A stretch of 34,137 nt of DNA from Duganella fentianensis (GTDB lineage: Bacteria; Pseudomonadota; Gammaproteobacteria; Burkholderiales; Burkholderiaceae_D). Every line of letters starts with the position of its first letter. Positions within the stretch are counted from its first letter, which is position 1. Where the stretch lies: the NCBI RefSeq assembly GCF_009857835.1, contig NZ_WWCL01000009.1, positions 1 to 34,137 on the forward strand, read 5' to 3'. This document shows positions 15,277 to 23,863 of the stretch, piece by piece. Position numbers and translations under genes: made by a program. A model generated the notes under the pieces. It did no database searches. It was not told the origin of the DNA and was given only the letters and a program-made list of their open reading frames with translations.

Positions 15277-17301
15277 ATGTCGTTTACATTTTCTAAACCT
15301 CATTCGGCCATTCAATTCCTGCTGCTGGCGGCGGCCTTGCCGCTGAGTGCTACTGCTAACGCAGTGCCCGTGCTGGTGTTCCCCGGCACGCTGAGCAACG
15401 CCAACACCGATGCGCAGACGCTGGACAAGAACCAGCTTGGTAGCATCACCAGCACCGGCACGCTGACCGTGGGCGGCAGTGCCGTGGCAGTAAGCATCGT
15501 CGGCAAGAACGCGACGCTGGATAATCAGGGCGTGATCAGCCAGACCGGCAACGGCCGGGTGATGCGCGACAATACCGGCGTTACAGGGCTGGTGATACTC
15601 AACGGTAGCAGCAGCAACCGCGCGGCAAAGATGCTGGCTGCCGACGGCGATGTTATCCAGATGAACAAGGCCAATGCCAGCGTCACGCTGAGTAATTACG
15701 GCAGCATGATTTCGGAGAACGCCAGCGCTGGCGGCTCGCAGGTGGTGGACTTTGCCGCGATTACTACGGGCGCCAACGTGGTGAACAACTACGGCCTGCT
15801 GCAGGCCAAGGAAGCGGATGCGGTACGCACGGGCGTGGCGGGTGCCTTGAACAACTACGGCTCCATCATCTCGACCACCAGCACCGGCAGCGGTAGCGAC
15901 GGAATCGATGCGCAGAACAATAGCGGCGCGCTGATCCTCAATGGCGCGGGTGGCCTGATCGACGGCGGCCGCCATGGCATTACCGGTGGCCAGAAAGATG
16001 GCACGCAAGCCTACACCATGAGCATCACCAATGCGGCGGGCGGCATTATCCGCGGCAGCAATGGTTCGGGCGTGAATCTGGATGGCTTTAACAACAAGCA
16101 GGTCATCACCATCGTCAATCACGGTTCCATCTTCGGCAATGGCGTCACGGGCGATGGCGACGGGCTGGATATCGATGGCATAGCCAACGTCACCAACACG
16201 GGCCTGATCCGCTCGGTGAACGCCTTTAGCCCGGTGGCGGAGGGGCTGGCATATAGCGAAGGCTTGAGCATAGGCGGTGGCAGCATCGTCAACTCGGGCC
16301 ACATCGAGGGTCTGGTCACGCCGGGCAACACTAATGCGGTCGGACGTGGTATCACGCTGGCCGGCAACGACATCGCCGGCAAACCCGGCATGCGCGAAGG
16401 CCTGTATGGCAACGTCACCATCACCAACCAGCACGGTGGGCTGATTTATGGCCAGAGTGATTCGGCGATCGTGACGGTGGGTGCTGCCAGCGCTTACACG
16501 GTGAGCATCAGCAATGAGGCCGGTGGCGTGATACGGGGCGGCGGCAGCTATGCCGCCATCCGGACTGGCGCGGATAGCACGGTGCTGGTGAATGCCGGCA
16601 CCATCGATGGCAGCAGCAGCGGCAAGGCGATCGAGATGGGCTCTGGCAGAAACAGCCTGACGGTGTATGGCGGCAGCATCCTCGGCGACATCAACGGCGG
16701 CAGCAGCGGCCAGAATACGCTGCTGTTCGGCGTGAGCGACGGCGCCAGCTTCGCCTATGCCGGTTCGCTCGCCAATTTCAGCCGGGTCGAAGTGCGGAGC
16801 GGTGTGGTGGTACTGAGTGGTGTGAGTAGTTATACCGGTAGCACGGTACTGAGCGGCGGCACGCTGGAACTGGTGGGCGCCAATCGCCTTTCTGCAGCCA
16901 GTATCCTGCAACTCGATGGTGGTAGCCTGCAGCTGCTGCAGGCCGGTGCGCAGGGGCAGACCTTTGCCAGCCTGTCGCTCAGCCAGAATTCCACGGTACT
17001 GCTGGGTGGCTCGTCACTGACATTTAATGGACTGGGTGCGGTAGTCGAAGGCAAGACCCTGAGCTTCAGCGAGGCTGCGGCCGGTGCCTATGCTTTCCGT
17101 CTGCTGGGCGACATGACCCATGATGCCGGCTTTTTGCAACTGGTGCACGGCACCAGCATTAACGGCATGGCCGTGCGCTACCAGTTTGACGGTACCTACA
17201 CTGGCGTTGCCGCAGTGCCGGAGCCGGCTACCTACGCCATGCTGCTGGGCGGTCTGGGCCTGCTGGCGCTGGCAGTGCGCCGGCGCAAGAGCAGCCGCTA
17301 A
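15277..17301 (+). CDS. PEP-CTERM surface protein with beta-helix / autotransporter-associated repeats
   Basis: A 674-residue secreted protein. It has a signal peptide (hydrophobic 11-30, ending about SATANA) and a long stretch of imperfect N-G-rich repeats (motifs such as NYGSI, NHGSI, NSGHIEG, NAGTIDG) expected to fold as a right-handed beta-helix. An autotransporter-associated beta-strand repeat follows (about 512-540, SYTGSTVLSGGTLEL). The C-terminal sorting tag is VPEPATYAMLLGG (from 647), a transmembrane helix and RRRK. PEP-CTERM proteins are processed by exosortase and associated with exopolysaccharide or biofilm in Gram-negative bacteria; no exosortase gene is in this window. It directly follows the phytase-like lipoprotein and appears to share its promoter. 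Its stop overlaps the stop of the convergent DHA2 gene (CTAA, 17298-17301). Function unknown. Confidence 0.9.
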   Translation: MSFTFSKPHSAIQFLLLAAALPLSATANAVPVLVFPGTLSNANTDAQTLDKNQLGSITSTGTLTVGGSAVAVSIVGKNATLDNQGVISQTGNGRVMRDNTGVTGLVILNGSSSNRAAKMLAADGDVIQMNKANASVTLSNYGSMISENASAGGSQVVDFAAITTGANVVNNYGLLQAKEADAVRTGVAGALNNYGSIISTTSTGSGSDGIDAQNNSGALILNGAGGLIDGGRHGITGGQKDGTQAYTMSITNAAGGIIRGSNGSGVNLDGFNNKQVITIVNHGSIFGNGVTGDGDGLDIDGIANVTNTGLIRSVNAFSPVAEGLAYSEGLSIGGGSIVNSGHIEGLVTPGNTNAVGRGITLAGNDIAGKPGMREGLYGNVTITNQHGGLIYGQSDSAIVTVGAASAYTVSISNEAGGVIRGGGSYAAIRTGADSTVLVNAGTIDGSSSGKAIEMGSGRNSLTVYGGSILGDINGGSSGQNTLLFGVSDGASFAYAGSLANFSRVEVRSGVVVLSGVSSYTGSTVLSGGTLELVGANRLSAASILQLDGGSLQLLQAGAQGQTFASLSLSQNSTVLLGGSSLTFNGLGAVVEGKTLSFSEAAAGAYAFRLLGDMTHDAGFLQLVHGTSINGMAVRYQFDGTYTGVAAVPEPATYAMLLGGLGLLALAVRRRKSSR

Positions 17302-18701
17302 GGCGCGCTGCCTTTGCTGATGCTTTCGCCATCCTCTTTGCGCAGCGACCAGAAAGTGAGCGAGGAGAGGATGGTGACGACGGCCAGCGTGAGGAAGGCG
17401 TGATGGATGGCGCCCGTCAGGGCCATGCGGTCCGACTGGGGCAGGCCACCGAGGAACCAGCCCGTGACCAGTGAACCGGTCGCGAGGCCGAAGCTCATGG
17501 AAAGCTGCTGCATGGAGCTGGCGATGGTGCTGGCCATGCTGGAATCTGCTGCATTGACGTCGGCATAGGCGATGCTGTTCATGCTGGAGAACTGCAGCGA
17601 ATTGAAAAAGCCCAGCATCAGGCTGATGGCGACGATCAGATACAGCGGCGTGCCCTGCTGGACAACAGTGTACAGGCTGATGGTCAGCCCGATCAGGACC
17701 GTGTTGACGATCAGGACCTGACGATAGCCGTAGCGATTGAGTACCCGCACGGAGATCAGCTTCATGCCCATGGCCGCAGCGGCCGAAGGCATCATCAGCA
17801 GGCCAGACTGCCACGCAGGCAGCCCCAGACCCAGCTGATACAGCAAGGGTAGCAGGAAGGGCAGGCCGCCGACGCCGATGCGGGTGATAAAGCCGCCCAG
17901 TACCGAGACGCGGAAAGTACGGATTTTGAACAGCGCCAGTTGCAGCAGGGGGTAGGCGCTGTCGCGCGCATGCCAGCCGTAGGCCAGCAGCAGGCTGAGG
18001 GCAATCAAGAACAGCACGGCGGCCGAGGTGATGTCGATCTGGTGTTCGCCGAAAATCTCCAGCAGCCACGATAGCAACGCAACCCCTGTACCGAACAGCA
18101 CCAGTCCGATCAGATCGAGCGGGCGTGCCGCCTCGCCGTGATAGTCGGGCATGTAGCGGTGAGCCAGAAAGATCGCCGTAATGCCGACCGGGACGTTGAC
18201 GAAGAAGATGTCGCGCCAGGTCAGCCAGTGCACGATCAGCCCCCCTACGGTGGGCCCCAGCAGAGGGCCGATCAGCGCCGGCACAATCACGAAGTTCATG
18301 GCCGATAGCAGTTCGGATTTGGGGAAGGTGCGCACGATGGTCAGCCGGCCCACCGGCATCATCATGGCAGCGCCCAGACCCTGCAGCAGGCGGGCCGCCA
18401 CCAGCATGGGGGAATTGACGGACAGGCCGCACAGCACCGAGGCCAGGGTGAAAATGGCGACAGCACTCATGAAGACGCGGCGCGTGCCATAGCGGTCGGC
18501 CATCCAGCCGCTGACAGGAATGGATACGGCCAGACTCAGAATATAGCTGGTGACTACCGCCTTCAGGCTGAGGGGCGTGACCTGCAGGCTGGCCGCCATG
18601 CTGGGTATCGCCGTGTTGACGATGGTCGAATCCAGCTGCTCCATGAACAGGGCAGTGGCCACTACCCAGGGCAGATAGCGTTTGGCGGCGGTGGTATCCA
18701 T
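17298..18701 (-). CDS. DHA2-family MFS drug/solute efflux transporter
   Basis: Inner-membrane proton-driven exporter of about 467 residues, similar to EmrB/MdtD-type DHA2 transporters that normally have 14 membrane segments. Typical landmarks are FMEQLDSTIVNTAIPSMA in helix 1 and motif A SGWMADRYGTRR between helices 2 and 3. MLVAARLLQGLGAAMMMPVGR in helices 4-5 (motif C region) is also typical. The substrate cannot be read. I prefer the ATG at 18701 (GCAGG shortly upstream). A GTG at 18716 would extend it by five residues but lies in the TTGTCAC half-site of the PHO-box region and lacks a ribosome site. It is divergent from the PhoD gene across a short control region. No partner membrane-fusion protein is adjacent. 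Confidence 0.88.
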   Translation of the reverse strand: MDTTAAKRYLPWVVATALFMEQLDSTIVNTAIPSMAASLQVTPLSLKAVVTSYILSLAVSIPVSGWMADRYGTRRVFMSAVAIFTLASVLCGLSVNSPMLVAARLLQGLGAAMMMPVGRLTIVRTFPKSELLSAMNFVIVPALIGPLLGPTVGGLIVHWLTWRDIFFVNVPVGITAIFLAHRYMPDYHGEAARPLDLIGLVLFGTGVALLSWLLEIFGEHQIDITSAAVLFLIALSLLLAYGWHARDSAYPLLQLALFKIRTFRVSVLGGFITRIGVGGLPFLLPLLYQLGLGLPAWQSGLLMMPSAAAAMGMKLISVRVLNRYGYRQVLIVNTVLIGLTISLYTVVQQGTPLYLIVAISLMLGFFNSLQFSSMNSIAYADVNAADSSMASTIASSMQQLSMSFGLATGSLVTGWFLGGLPQSDRMALTGAIHHAFLTLAVVTILSSLTFWSLRKEDGESISKGSAP

Positions 18702-18709
18702 GCCTGCGA

Positions 18710-18765
18710 TTGTCACACAAAAGTAAAAAGCAGGTCATGCTGCCGTCACGAATGGGGCGTAAGTT
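18710..18765 (+). promoter_or_regulatory. Putative PHO box promoter of phoD-like gene
   Basis: AGGTCAT (18732-18738) and CCGTCAC (18743-18749) are direct repeats with a 4-base spacer. Ten bases later comes the -10-like TAAGTT (18760-18765). A further half-site TTGTCAC (18710-18716) lies 22 bp upstream, two repeat periods away, with a poor match (AAGTAAA) in the slot between. The geometry equals that at 13173-13206. The start point would be near 18772, so translation must begin downstream of it. Confidence 0.62.
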
Positions 18766-18796
18766 GGCGAGCATCGCAACCGCCGATGGAGTCATG

Positions 18797-20563
18797 ATGA
18801 CGATAGCCGCATCGCTTTCAGGCCGACGGGAGTTTCTCCGGCAGGTGGCATCGACGGCGGTACTGGGTGCCGGTCTGGCCGGCTGCAGCAGCCCCGCCGT
18901 CAATAGCGCGGAGCGGACGGCCCTGCAGTTTCTGCATGGTGTAGCGAGTGGCGACCCTTTGCACGACAGGGTGATACTCTGGACCCGGGTAACGCCGCCG
19001 GCGGAAACGGACAGTCCCGAGCCGGCAGTCTACTGGCAGGTGGCCACCGATGCGGCGATGCAGTCGGTGGTCGCGCAGGGCAGCAGCACTACTTCGGCCG
19101 CGCGGGATTTTACCGTCAAGGTGGATGCGGCAGGCCTGCTGCCCGGCCATGTCTACTATTACCAGTTCGCTGCCGAAGGCGTGCGCTCTGCCGTGGGCCG
19201 TACCAGGACGCTGCCGCGCGCCGACGTGCGTCAGGTCAGGCTGGCGGTCTTCTCCTGTTCCAACTATCCGGCCGGTTTCTTCAATGTGTATGCCGATGCG
19301 GCACGCCAGAATGATATCGATGTCGCGCTGCATATCGGCGACTATATCTACGAATATGAGAGCACCGGCTATGCCAGCAGCCATGCGCAAGCGCTGGGGC
19401 GGGTGTCCGAACCGCGCGAACTGCTGCTGCAGCTGGAAGACTACCGACGCCGCTATGCCCAGTACCGTAGCGATCCCGATCTGCAGGCGCTGCATGCCGC
19501 GCTGCCCTTCATCACCGTGTGGGACGATCACGAGTTTGCCGATGACACCTGGCGTGATGGCGCCGTAGCCCATGAAGCACGCAAGCATGGCCCCTTCGCC
19601 CTGCGCAGACAGGCTGCCATGACGGCCTACCACGAGTGGCTGCCTATCCGCGCGCCGGAACCGGCCAGCCTGCAGAAGATTTACCGTTCCTTCGATTTCG
19701 GCTCGGTGCTGTCGCTGCACATGCTCGATACCCGTGTGGTGGGGCGCGATCAGCAGCTCATGATGTCGTCCTACTACGATCACCAGCGCCACTTCGATGC
19801 AGAAAAATTCCGCCATGATGTGGCGTCGCCGCGCCGCCAGATGCTGGGCAGCGAGCAGATGGCATGGCTGGAGCAGCAGGTGCAGCAATCGCAGGCACGC
19901 TGGCAGGTTCTGGGCCAGCAGGTGCTGATGGCGCGGATGGAATATCCGCAGGCGATCGCCATGGGCCAGTGCAGCTGTACCGATTACGCAGCGCTGAAGC
20001 GGCGCGCGGCGCGCGATCCGGCGGCGCTGGGCAGGCATGAGCAGGACTGGCTGGCTGCAGCCACGCTGCCCTGTTATATGGATTCGTGGGATGGCTACCA
20101 GCACGACCGCGAGCAGGTATTTGCCATGATGCAGCGGCACCGCAAGAATCTGGTGGTGCTGGCCGGTGATACGCACAATGCCTGGGCCAGCGATCTGCAG
20201 GATGCACAGGGGCGCCAGATCGGCGTGGAGTTTGCCACGGCTTCGGTAACCTCGCCCGGTATGGAGGGGGCGTATCACGAGCGCGATCCGGACGATGTGG
20301 CGGCCATGATGGTGGACCTGATCGCGCCGCTGTATTACGCCCAGACCAGCAAGCGTGGCTATATGATCATCACGGCCAGCCACGAGCAGGTGCGCTGCGA
20401 CTGGCGCTTTGTCGATACCGTGTTGCAGCGCGAGTTCGAGGCGGCGACCGAGCGCAGCCTGCGCACCTTGCCCGGCCCCGGCAACCGCCGCATCGAGGAA
20501 TGTGCGGGCAGTCAGCCCTTGCGGGCCGCTTCAGGTGCTGACATCGACACTATCGTGGCGTAG
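18797..20563 (+). CDS. phoD: PhoD-type alkaline phosphatase / phosphodiesterase, Tat-exported
   Basis: Metal-dependent phosphatase of 588 residues that releases phosphate from organic esters outside the cytoplasm. The twin-arginine signal GRREFLRQ (R10, R11) is followed by a hydrophobic stretch and LAGC (Cys30), so it may be a Tat-exported lipoprotein. PhoD landmarks are HGVASGDPLHDRVILWTRVTP at the N-terminal domain border, FSCSN, GDYIYEY (181-187), WDDHEFADD (242-250) and LAGDTHN with D458 and H460. I chose the ATG at 18797 because GATGGAG lies at the right distance and the predicted PHO promoter starts RNA near 18772. A TTG at 18710 and ATGs at 18737 and 18752 lie upstream of that point; the adjacent ATG at 18794 is the alternative. 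The last 33 bases overlap the convergent cobQ gene. Confidence 0.92.
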   Translation: MTIAASLSGRREFLRQVASTAVLGAGLAGCSSPAVNSAERTALQFLHGVASGDPLHDRVILWTRVTPPAETDSPEPAVYWQVATDAAMQSVVAQGSSTTSAARDFTVKVDAAGLLPGHVYYYQFAAEGVRSAVGRTRTLPRADVRQVRLAVFSCSNYPAGFFNVYADAARQNDIDVALHIGDYIYEYESTGYASSHAQALGRVSEPRELLLQLEDYRRRYAQYRSDPDLQALHAALPFITVWDDHEFADDTWRDGAVAHEARKHGPFALRRQAAMTAYHEWLPIRAPEPASLQKIYRSFDFGSVLSLHMLDTRVVGRDQQLMMSSYYDHQRHFDAEKFRHDVASPRRQMLGSEQMAWLEQQVQQSQARWQVLGQQVLMARMEYPQAIAMGQCSCTDYAALKRRAARDPAALGRHEQDWLAAATLPCYMDSWDGYQHDREQVFAMMQRHRKNLVVLAGDTHNAWASDLQDAQGRQIGVEFATASVTSPGMEGAYHERDPDDVAAMMVDLIAPLYYAQTSKRGYMIITASHEQVRCDWRFVDTVLQREFEAATERSLRTLPGPGNRRIEECAGSQPLRAASGADIDTIVA

Positions 20564-22003
20564 CACGCACAGGGCGTCGAGCAGGGGCTGGGCGGCGTCG
20601 GCCAGACGGTCAAGGCTGGCCTCTCGCAGCGCTTGCGTGTCCACCGCATGGTCACTGGCGAGGCCGGCCCAGCGCAGCAGGGCGCTGCTGGCCGAGGGGG
20701 TGTCGAACAGGCCGTGCAGATAGGTGCCCAGCACCTGCCCGTCGGCCGATAGCGCACCTTCGGCACGTCGGTCGATGAAGAAGGCCGGCTGGCTGAGCGC
20801 CGCACCGTGCGATTCGCCCATGTGGATTTCGTAGCCGGTCACGCCGGCCTGCTGCGCATCGAAGGCGCAGATGCCCTGCACCTGCTGCAGGCGCTTGTGG
20901 CTGGTCATTTCCGTTTCCATTTCCAGCAGGCCCAGTGCCGCCGAGCTGCCCGGCATCCCTTCTACGCCACGCGGATCGTGTACCTGCTGGCCCAGCATCT
21001 GGAAGCCGCCGCAGATGCCTATCACTTTGCCGCCATAGCGCAGATGGCGCGCGATCTGCTGGGGCCAGCCCTGCTGCTCCAGCCAAGCCAGATCGGCGCG
21101 GGTGTTCTTGCTGCCGGGGAGGATGATCAGGTCGGCCGGCGGAATCGGCTCGCCCTGACGGACGAAACGCAGGTCCACCTCGGGATGGGCGCGCAGGGCG
21201 TCGAAATCCGTGTGGTTGCTCATGCGGGGCAAACTCGGCACGACCACGCGGAAGGCGCCGGCGTTGGCCTGGACTGCCTGCACCGCGTCTTCCGCATCGA
21301 GGAACAGGCCGTGCAGGTAGGGCAGTACGGCCAGCACTGGCTTGCCGGTCTGCTGTTCCAGCCACTCCAGCCCCGGTTCGAGCAGGCTGATATCGCCACG
21401 GAAGCGGTTGATGACGAAGCCGATGATGCGATGCCGTTCGCTGGGCGAGAGGCAGGACAGGGTGCCGACCAGATGGGCGAAGACGCCGCCGCGGTCGATA
21501 TCGGCCACCAGAATCACGGGGCAATCGACGGCTTCCGCAAAGCCCATGTTGGCGATGTCGCGGTCGCGCAGATTGATCTCGGCCGGGCTGCCTGCCCCTT
21601 CGACGATCACGCTATCGTACTGCTGGCACAGGCGCTGGTGCGATTCCAGCACCGCCTGCATGGCGATGGTTTTGTACTGGTGGTAGTCGCGCGCATCCAT
21701 CTCGGCGCGCACCTGACCGTGGATGATGACCTGGGCTCCGATGTCGCTGGAAGGCTTGAGCAGGACGGGGTTCATGTCCGTGTGTGGCGCCAGCCCTGCT
21801 GCGATAGCCTGCAGCGCCTGCGCGCGGCCGATCTCGCCGCCATCCTCCGTGACCGCGCTGTTGAGCGCCATATTCTGCGGTTTGAAAGGAACCACCCGTA
21901 TGCCTTGGCGGCGCAACAGGCGGCACAGTGCGGCGACGATGGTGCTTTTGCCAGCATCGGAGGTGGTGCCCTGCACCATCAGTGTCGAAAAGGGAAAGCT
22001 CAT
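20531..22003 (-). CDS. cobQ: Adenosylcobyric acid synthase (glutamine-hydrolysing)
   Basis: Amidates side chains b, d, e and g of adenosylcobyrinic acid a,c-diamide to cobyric acid (CobQ/CbiP). The 490-residue protein has an N-terminal ATP-dependent synthetase domain (LMVQGTTSDAGKSTIVAALC at 8-27, then PFKPQNMALNS) and a C-terminal class I glutamine amidotransferase domain with the nucleophile Cys331 in GICGGFQMLG and the His in GTYLHGLFD. Length is normal for the family. The ATG at 22003 follows the btuF stop by one base (TGATATG), with GGAAG upstream inside btuF; an ATG at 22084 would lie inside btuF. It is the last gene of the riboswitch-led operon. Confidence 0.96.
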   Translation of the reverse strand: MSFPFSTLMVQGTTSDAGKSTIVAALCRLLRRQGIRVVPFKPQNMALNSAVTEDGGEIGRAQALQAIAAGLAPHTDMNPVLLKPSSDIGAQVIIHGQVRAEMDARDYHQYKTIAMQAVLESHQRLCQQYDSVIVEGAGSPAEINLRDRDIANMGFAEAVDCPVILVADIDRGGVFAHLVGTLSCLSPSERHRIIGFVINRFRGDISLLEPGLEWLEQQTGKPVLAVLPYLHGLFLDAEDAVQAVQANAGAFRVVVPSLPRMSNHTDFDALRAHPEVDLRFVRQGEPIPPADLIILPGSKNTRADLAWLEQQGWPQQIARHLRYGGKVIGICGGFQMLGQQVHDPRGVEGMPGSSAALGLLEMETEMTSHKRLQQVQGICAFDAQQAGVTGYEIHMGESHGAALSQPAFFIDRRAEGALSADGQVLGTYLHGLFDTPSASSALLRWAGLASDHAVDTQALREASLDRLADAAQPLLDALCVLRHDSVDVST

Positions 22004-22004
22004 A

Positions 22005-22877
22005 TCAGTTCTTCCGGTGCTGGCGCGCCAGCTCGAGTTTTTCACACAGGGCGGCAGTACCGGCCACCATACGCGGACCGGCACGGTTCAGCAGTTCGCC
22101 ATTGAGGGTGAACAGATTGTCGTTACGTACCGCCTTCATGGTGGGATAGGGGCGCCACAGATTCACGCCGCCATAGTTCTTTTCGCTGGTGCCGAAAATG
22201 GCTTCGGGGTCGGCCTGCAGCACGGCTTCGACGCTGACCACGGGAGCGGTGACTTTCAGATCGGCGAAGATGTTGACGCCGCCGCACAGGCGCATGGCAT
22301 CGCTGACGATGGAGCTGCCGCTCAGCGTGTAGAGCGGCTTGTCCCAGACCTGATAGAACATCCGTACTGGCGGGCGGTTGCCATACTGTTTGGCCAGCGC
22401 GGCAAACTGGCGGCTGATTTCTGCCGCAGCCGGTTGGGCTACGCTTTCGGTGCCCATCAGCTGGCCCAGGCGCAGCACGTTGTCGGCGATGCCATCCAGT
22501 TTCTGTGGCTCGCTGTGAAATAGCGGTACACCGAGCTGGCGCAGGGTGTCGATCTGGCGTTCGGAACTGCCGTGCATCCAGATCACGATCAGATCGGGTT
22601 TCATGGCGATCACGCGCTCCATGTCCACCAGCCGGTTGTCACCGACGCGCGGCAGTTTTTTGGCCGCTTCCGGATAGTCGCTATAGGTGACGGCACCGAC
22701 GATCTTGTCGCCACCACCGGCGGCATACAGCAGCTCCGTCACATGTGGCGCCATGGCGATGATGCGCTGTGCCGGCTTTTGCAGCGTGACCAGATTGCCA
22801 TCGTCATCACGCACGCTGATGGCGGCTTGTGCGCTCGCCAGTTGTGCCAGTAGCAGTGCGGTAGTGAAGTACTTCAT
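22005..22877 (-). CDS. btuF: Cobalamin-binding periplasmic protein
   Basis: Periplasmic binding protein of the BtuCD-F vitamin B12 importer, 290 residues. A signal peptide (MKYFTTALLLAQLASAQA) precedes the helical-backbone binding-protein fold typical of metal-chelate importers: AQRIIAMAPHVTELLYAAGGGDKIVG, then YPEAAKKLPRVGD and MKPDLIVIW. AAGGAC precedes the ATG at 22877, which overlaps the cobD stop as ATGA. An in-frame ATG at 22898 would put MDPQGQR before the signal and is less likely. It is unusual that btuF is separated from btuCD by six biosynthesis genes, but all are in one operon. Confidence 0.93.
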   Translation of the reverse strand: MKYFTTALLLAQLASAQAAISVRDDDGNLVTLQKPAQRIIAMAPHVTELLYAAGGGDKIVGAVTYSDYPEAAKKLPRVGDNRLVDMERVIAMKPDLIVIWMHGSSERQIDTLRQLGVPLFHSEPQKLDGIADNVLRLGQLMGTESVAQPAAAEISRQFAALAKQYGNRPPVRMFYQVWDKPLYTLSGSSIVSDAMRLCGGVNIFADLKVTAPVVSVEAVLQADPEAIFGTSEKNYGGVNLWRPYPTMKAVRNDNLFTLNGELLNRAGPRMVAGTAALCEKLELARQHRKN

Positions 22878-23863
22878 ACGCTGTCCTTGTGGGTCCATAG
22901 GGTTAATGCTGTTTCCAGCCGCTGCCAGCCGGTTTCGTCGGGCGGCAGTCCTAGCCGGATGCCGCGTGCGGCGTGAGTGAACAGACGCACCCAGATACCC
23001 CGCTCTGCCATGTGCCGCCAGAAGGCTTGCGGCTGCGCTTCAGGCCACCACTGGAATAGCGCTGTGCCATTGCTGGCGATGCCGTGGCGGGCCAGCAGTT
23101 GCTGCAGGCGTGCGCCGCTGTGGTGCAGATCGTCACGTGTACGCTGCTGCCATGCGCTGTCGCGCAGAGCGTCCAGTGCTATCTGCTGGGCTGGTCCGCT
23201 GACGGTCCATGGCCCCAGCAGCGAGGCCAGCGCCTCCAGCAGTTTGGGCGCCGCAGCGACAAAGCCCAGACGGATGCCGGCCAGACCGAAGAACTTGCCG
23301 ATGGAGCGCAGTACGATCAGACCGGGCTGCTGGCTATGTGCTGCCACGCTGTGTTCGGGCGCGGTATCGCCGAAGGCTTCGTCGACCACCAGCCAGCCGC
23401 CACGGGCAGCCAGTTGCCCGGCCCAGCGCAGCAGGGTTGCTGCCGGCACCACGGCCCCGGTGGGATTATTGGGATTACAGATCACCATGACATCGCTGTG
23501 CGCCACGGCCTGTTCCAGATCGGCATAGGCAATCTGCGTCAGCGTGTGGCCGTGCTGCTGCCAATGGTGGGCGTGTTCGGCATACGATGGCGCCGAGACG
23601 GTAACACGCGATGGTGCGCGCAAGCGTGGCAAAGCCTGTATGGCAGCCTGCGTGCCGGCTACAGGCAGCATCAGGGGCGCGCCGTAAAATTTGGCGGCCG
23701 CTTGCGCCAGTTCCGCTGAGGGCTCGGGCAGGCGATGCCACGCGTTCGCGGCGATGGCCGGTGCCGGATACCAGCGGGGATTGATGCCGGTAGAAAGGTC
23801 CAGCCAGTCGTGCTGGCCGAAGCGTTGCGCAGCGGTGCGCAGGTTGCCGCCATGTTCAAGCAT
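22874..23863 (-). CDS. cobD: Threonine-phosphate decarboxylase (PLP enzyme)
   Basis: Makes (R)-1-amino-2-propanol phosphate, the linker that joins the corrin ring to the lower nucleotide (CobD of Salmonella; called CobC in Pseudomonas). The 329-residue aminotransferase-fold protein opens with HGGNLRTAAQRFG and DLSTGINP, the family hallmarks. The PLP lysine is K190 in RSIGKFFGLAGIRLG, and NPNNPTG is present. It overlaps cbiB upstream by 8 bases and btuF downstream by 4. The L-threonine kinase that supplies its substrate in some bacteria is not in the window. Confidence 0.94.
   Translation of the reverse strand: MLEHGGNLRTAAQRFGQHDWLDLSTGINPRWYPAPAIAANAWHRLPEPSAELAQAAAKFYGAPLMLPVAGTQAAIQALPRLRAPSRVTVSAPSYAEHAHHWQQHGHTLTQIAYADLEQAVAHSDVMVICNPNNPTGAVVPAATLLRWAGQLAARGGWLVVDEAFGDTAPEHSVAAHSQQPGLIVLRSIGKFFGLAGIRLGFVAAAPKLLEALASLLGPWTVSGPAQQIALDALRDSAWQQRTRDDLHHSGARLQQLLARHGIASNGTALFQWWPEAQPQAFWRHMAERGIWVRLFTHAARGIRLGLPPDETGWQRLETALTLWTHKDSV

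Noticed and set aside
13569..15278. Long antisense frame opposite the phytase-like lipoprotein
   Set aside because: No recognisable domain, and it lies fully under a gene with lipobox and family motifs.
15235..16911. Long antisense frame opposite the PEP-CTERM gene
   Set aside because: Its Ala/His/Asp-rich repetitive translation comes from the repeats of the true + strand gene.
15277..17301. PEP-CTERM protein as a classical autotransporter
   Set aside because: It has an autotransporter-associated repeat but no C-terminal beta-barrel; the C-terminus is a PEP-CTERM tag, helix and basic tail.
18818..20383. Long antisense frame opposite phoD
   Set aside because: No motif; the PhoD frame has all catalytic motifs in order.
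20807..22105. Long + strand frame opposite cobQ
   Set aside because: Shadow of cobQ with no family resemblance.
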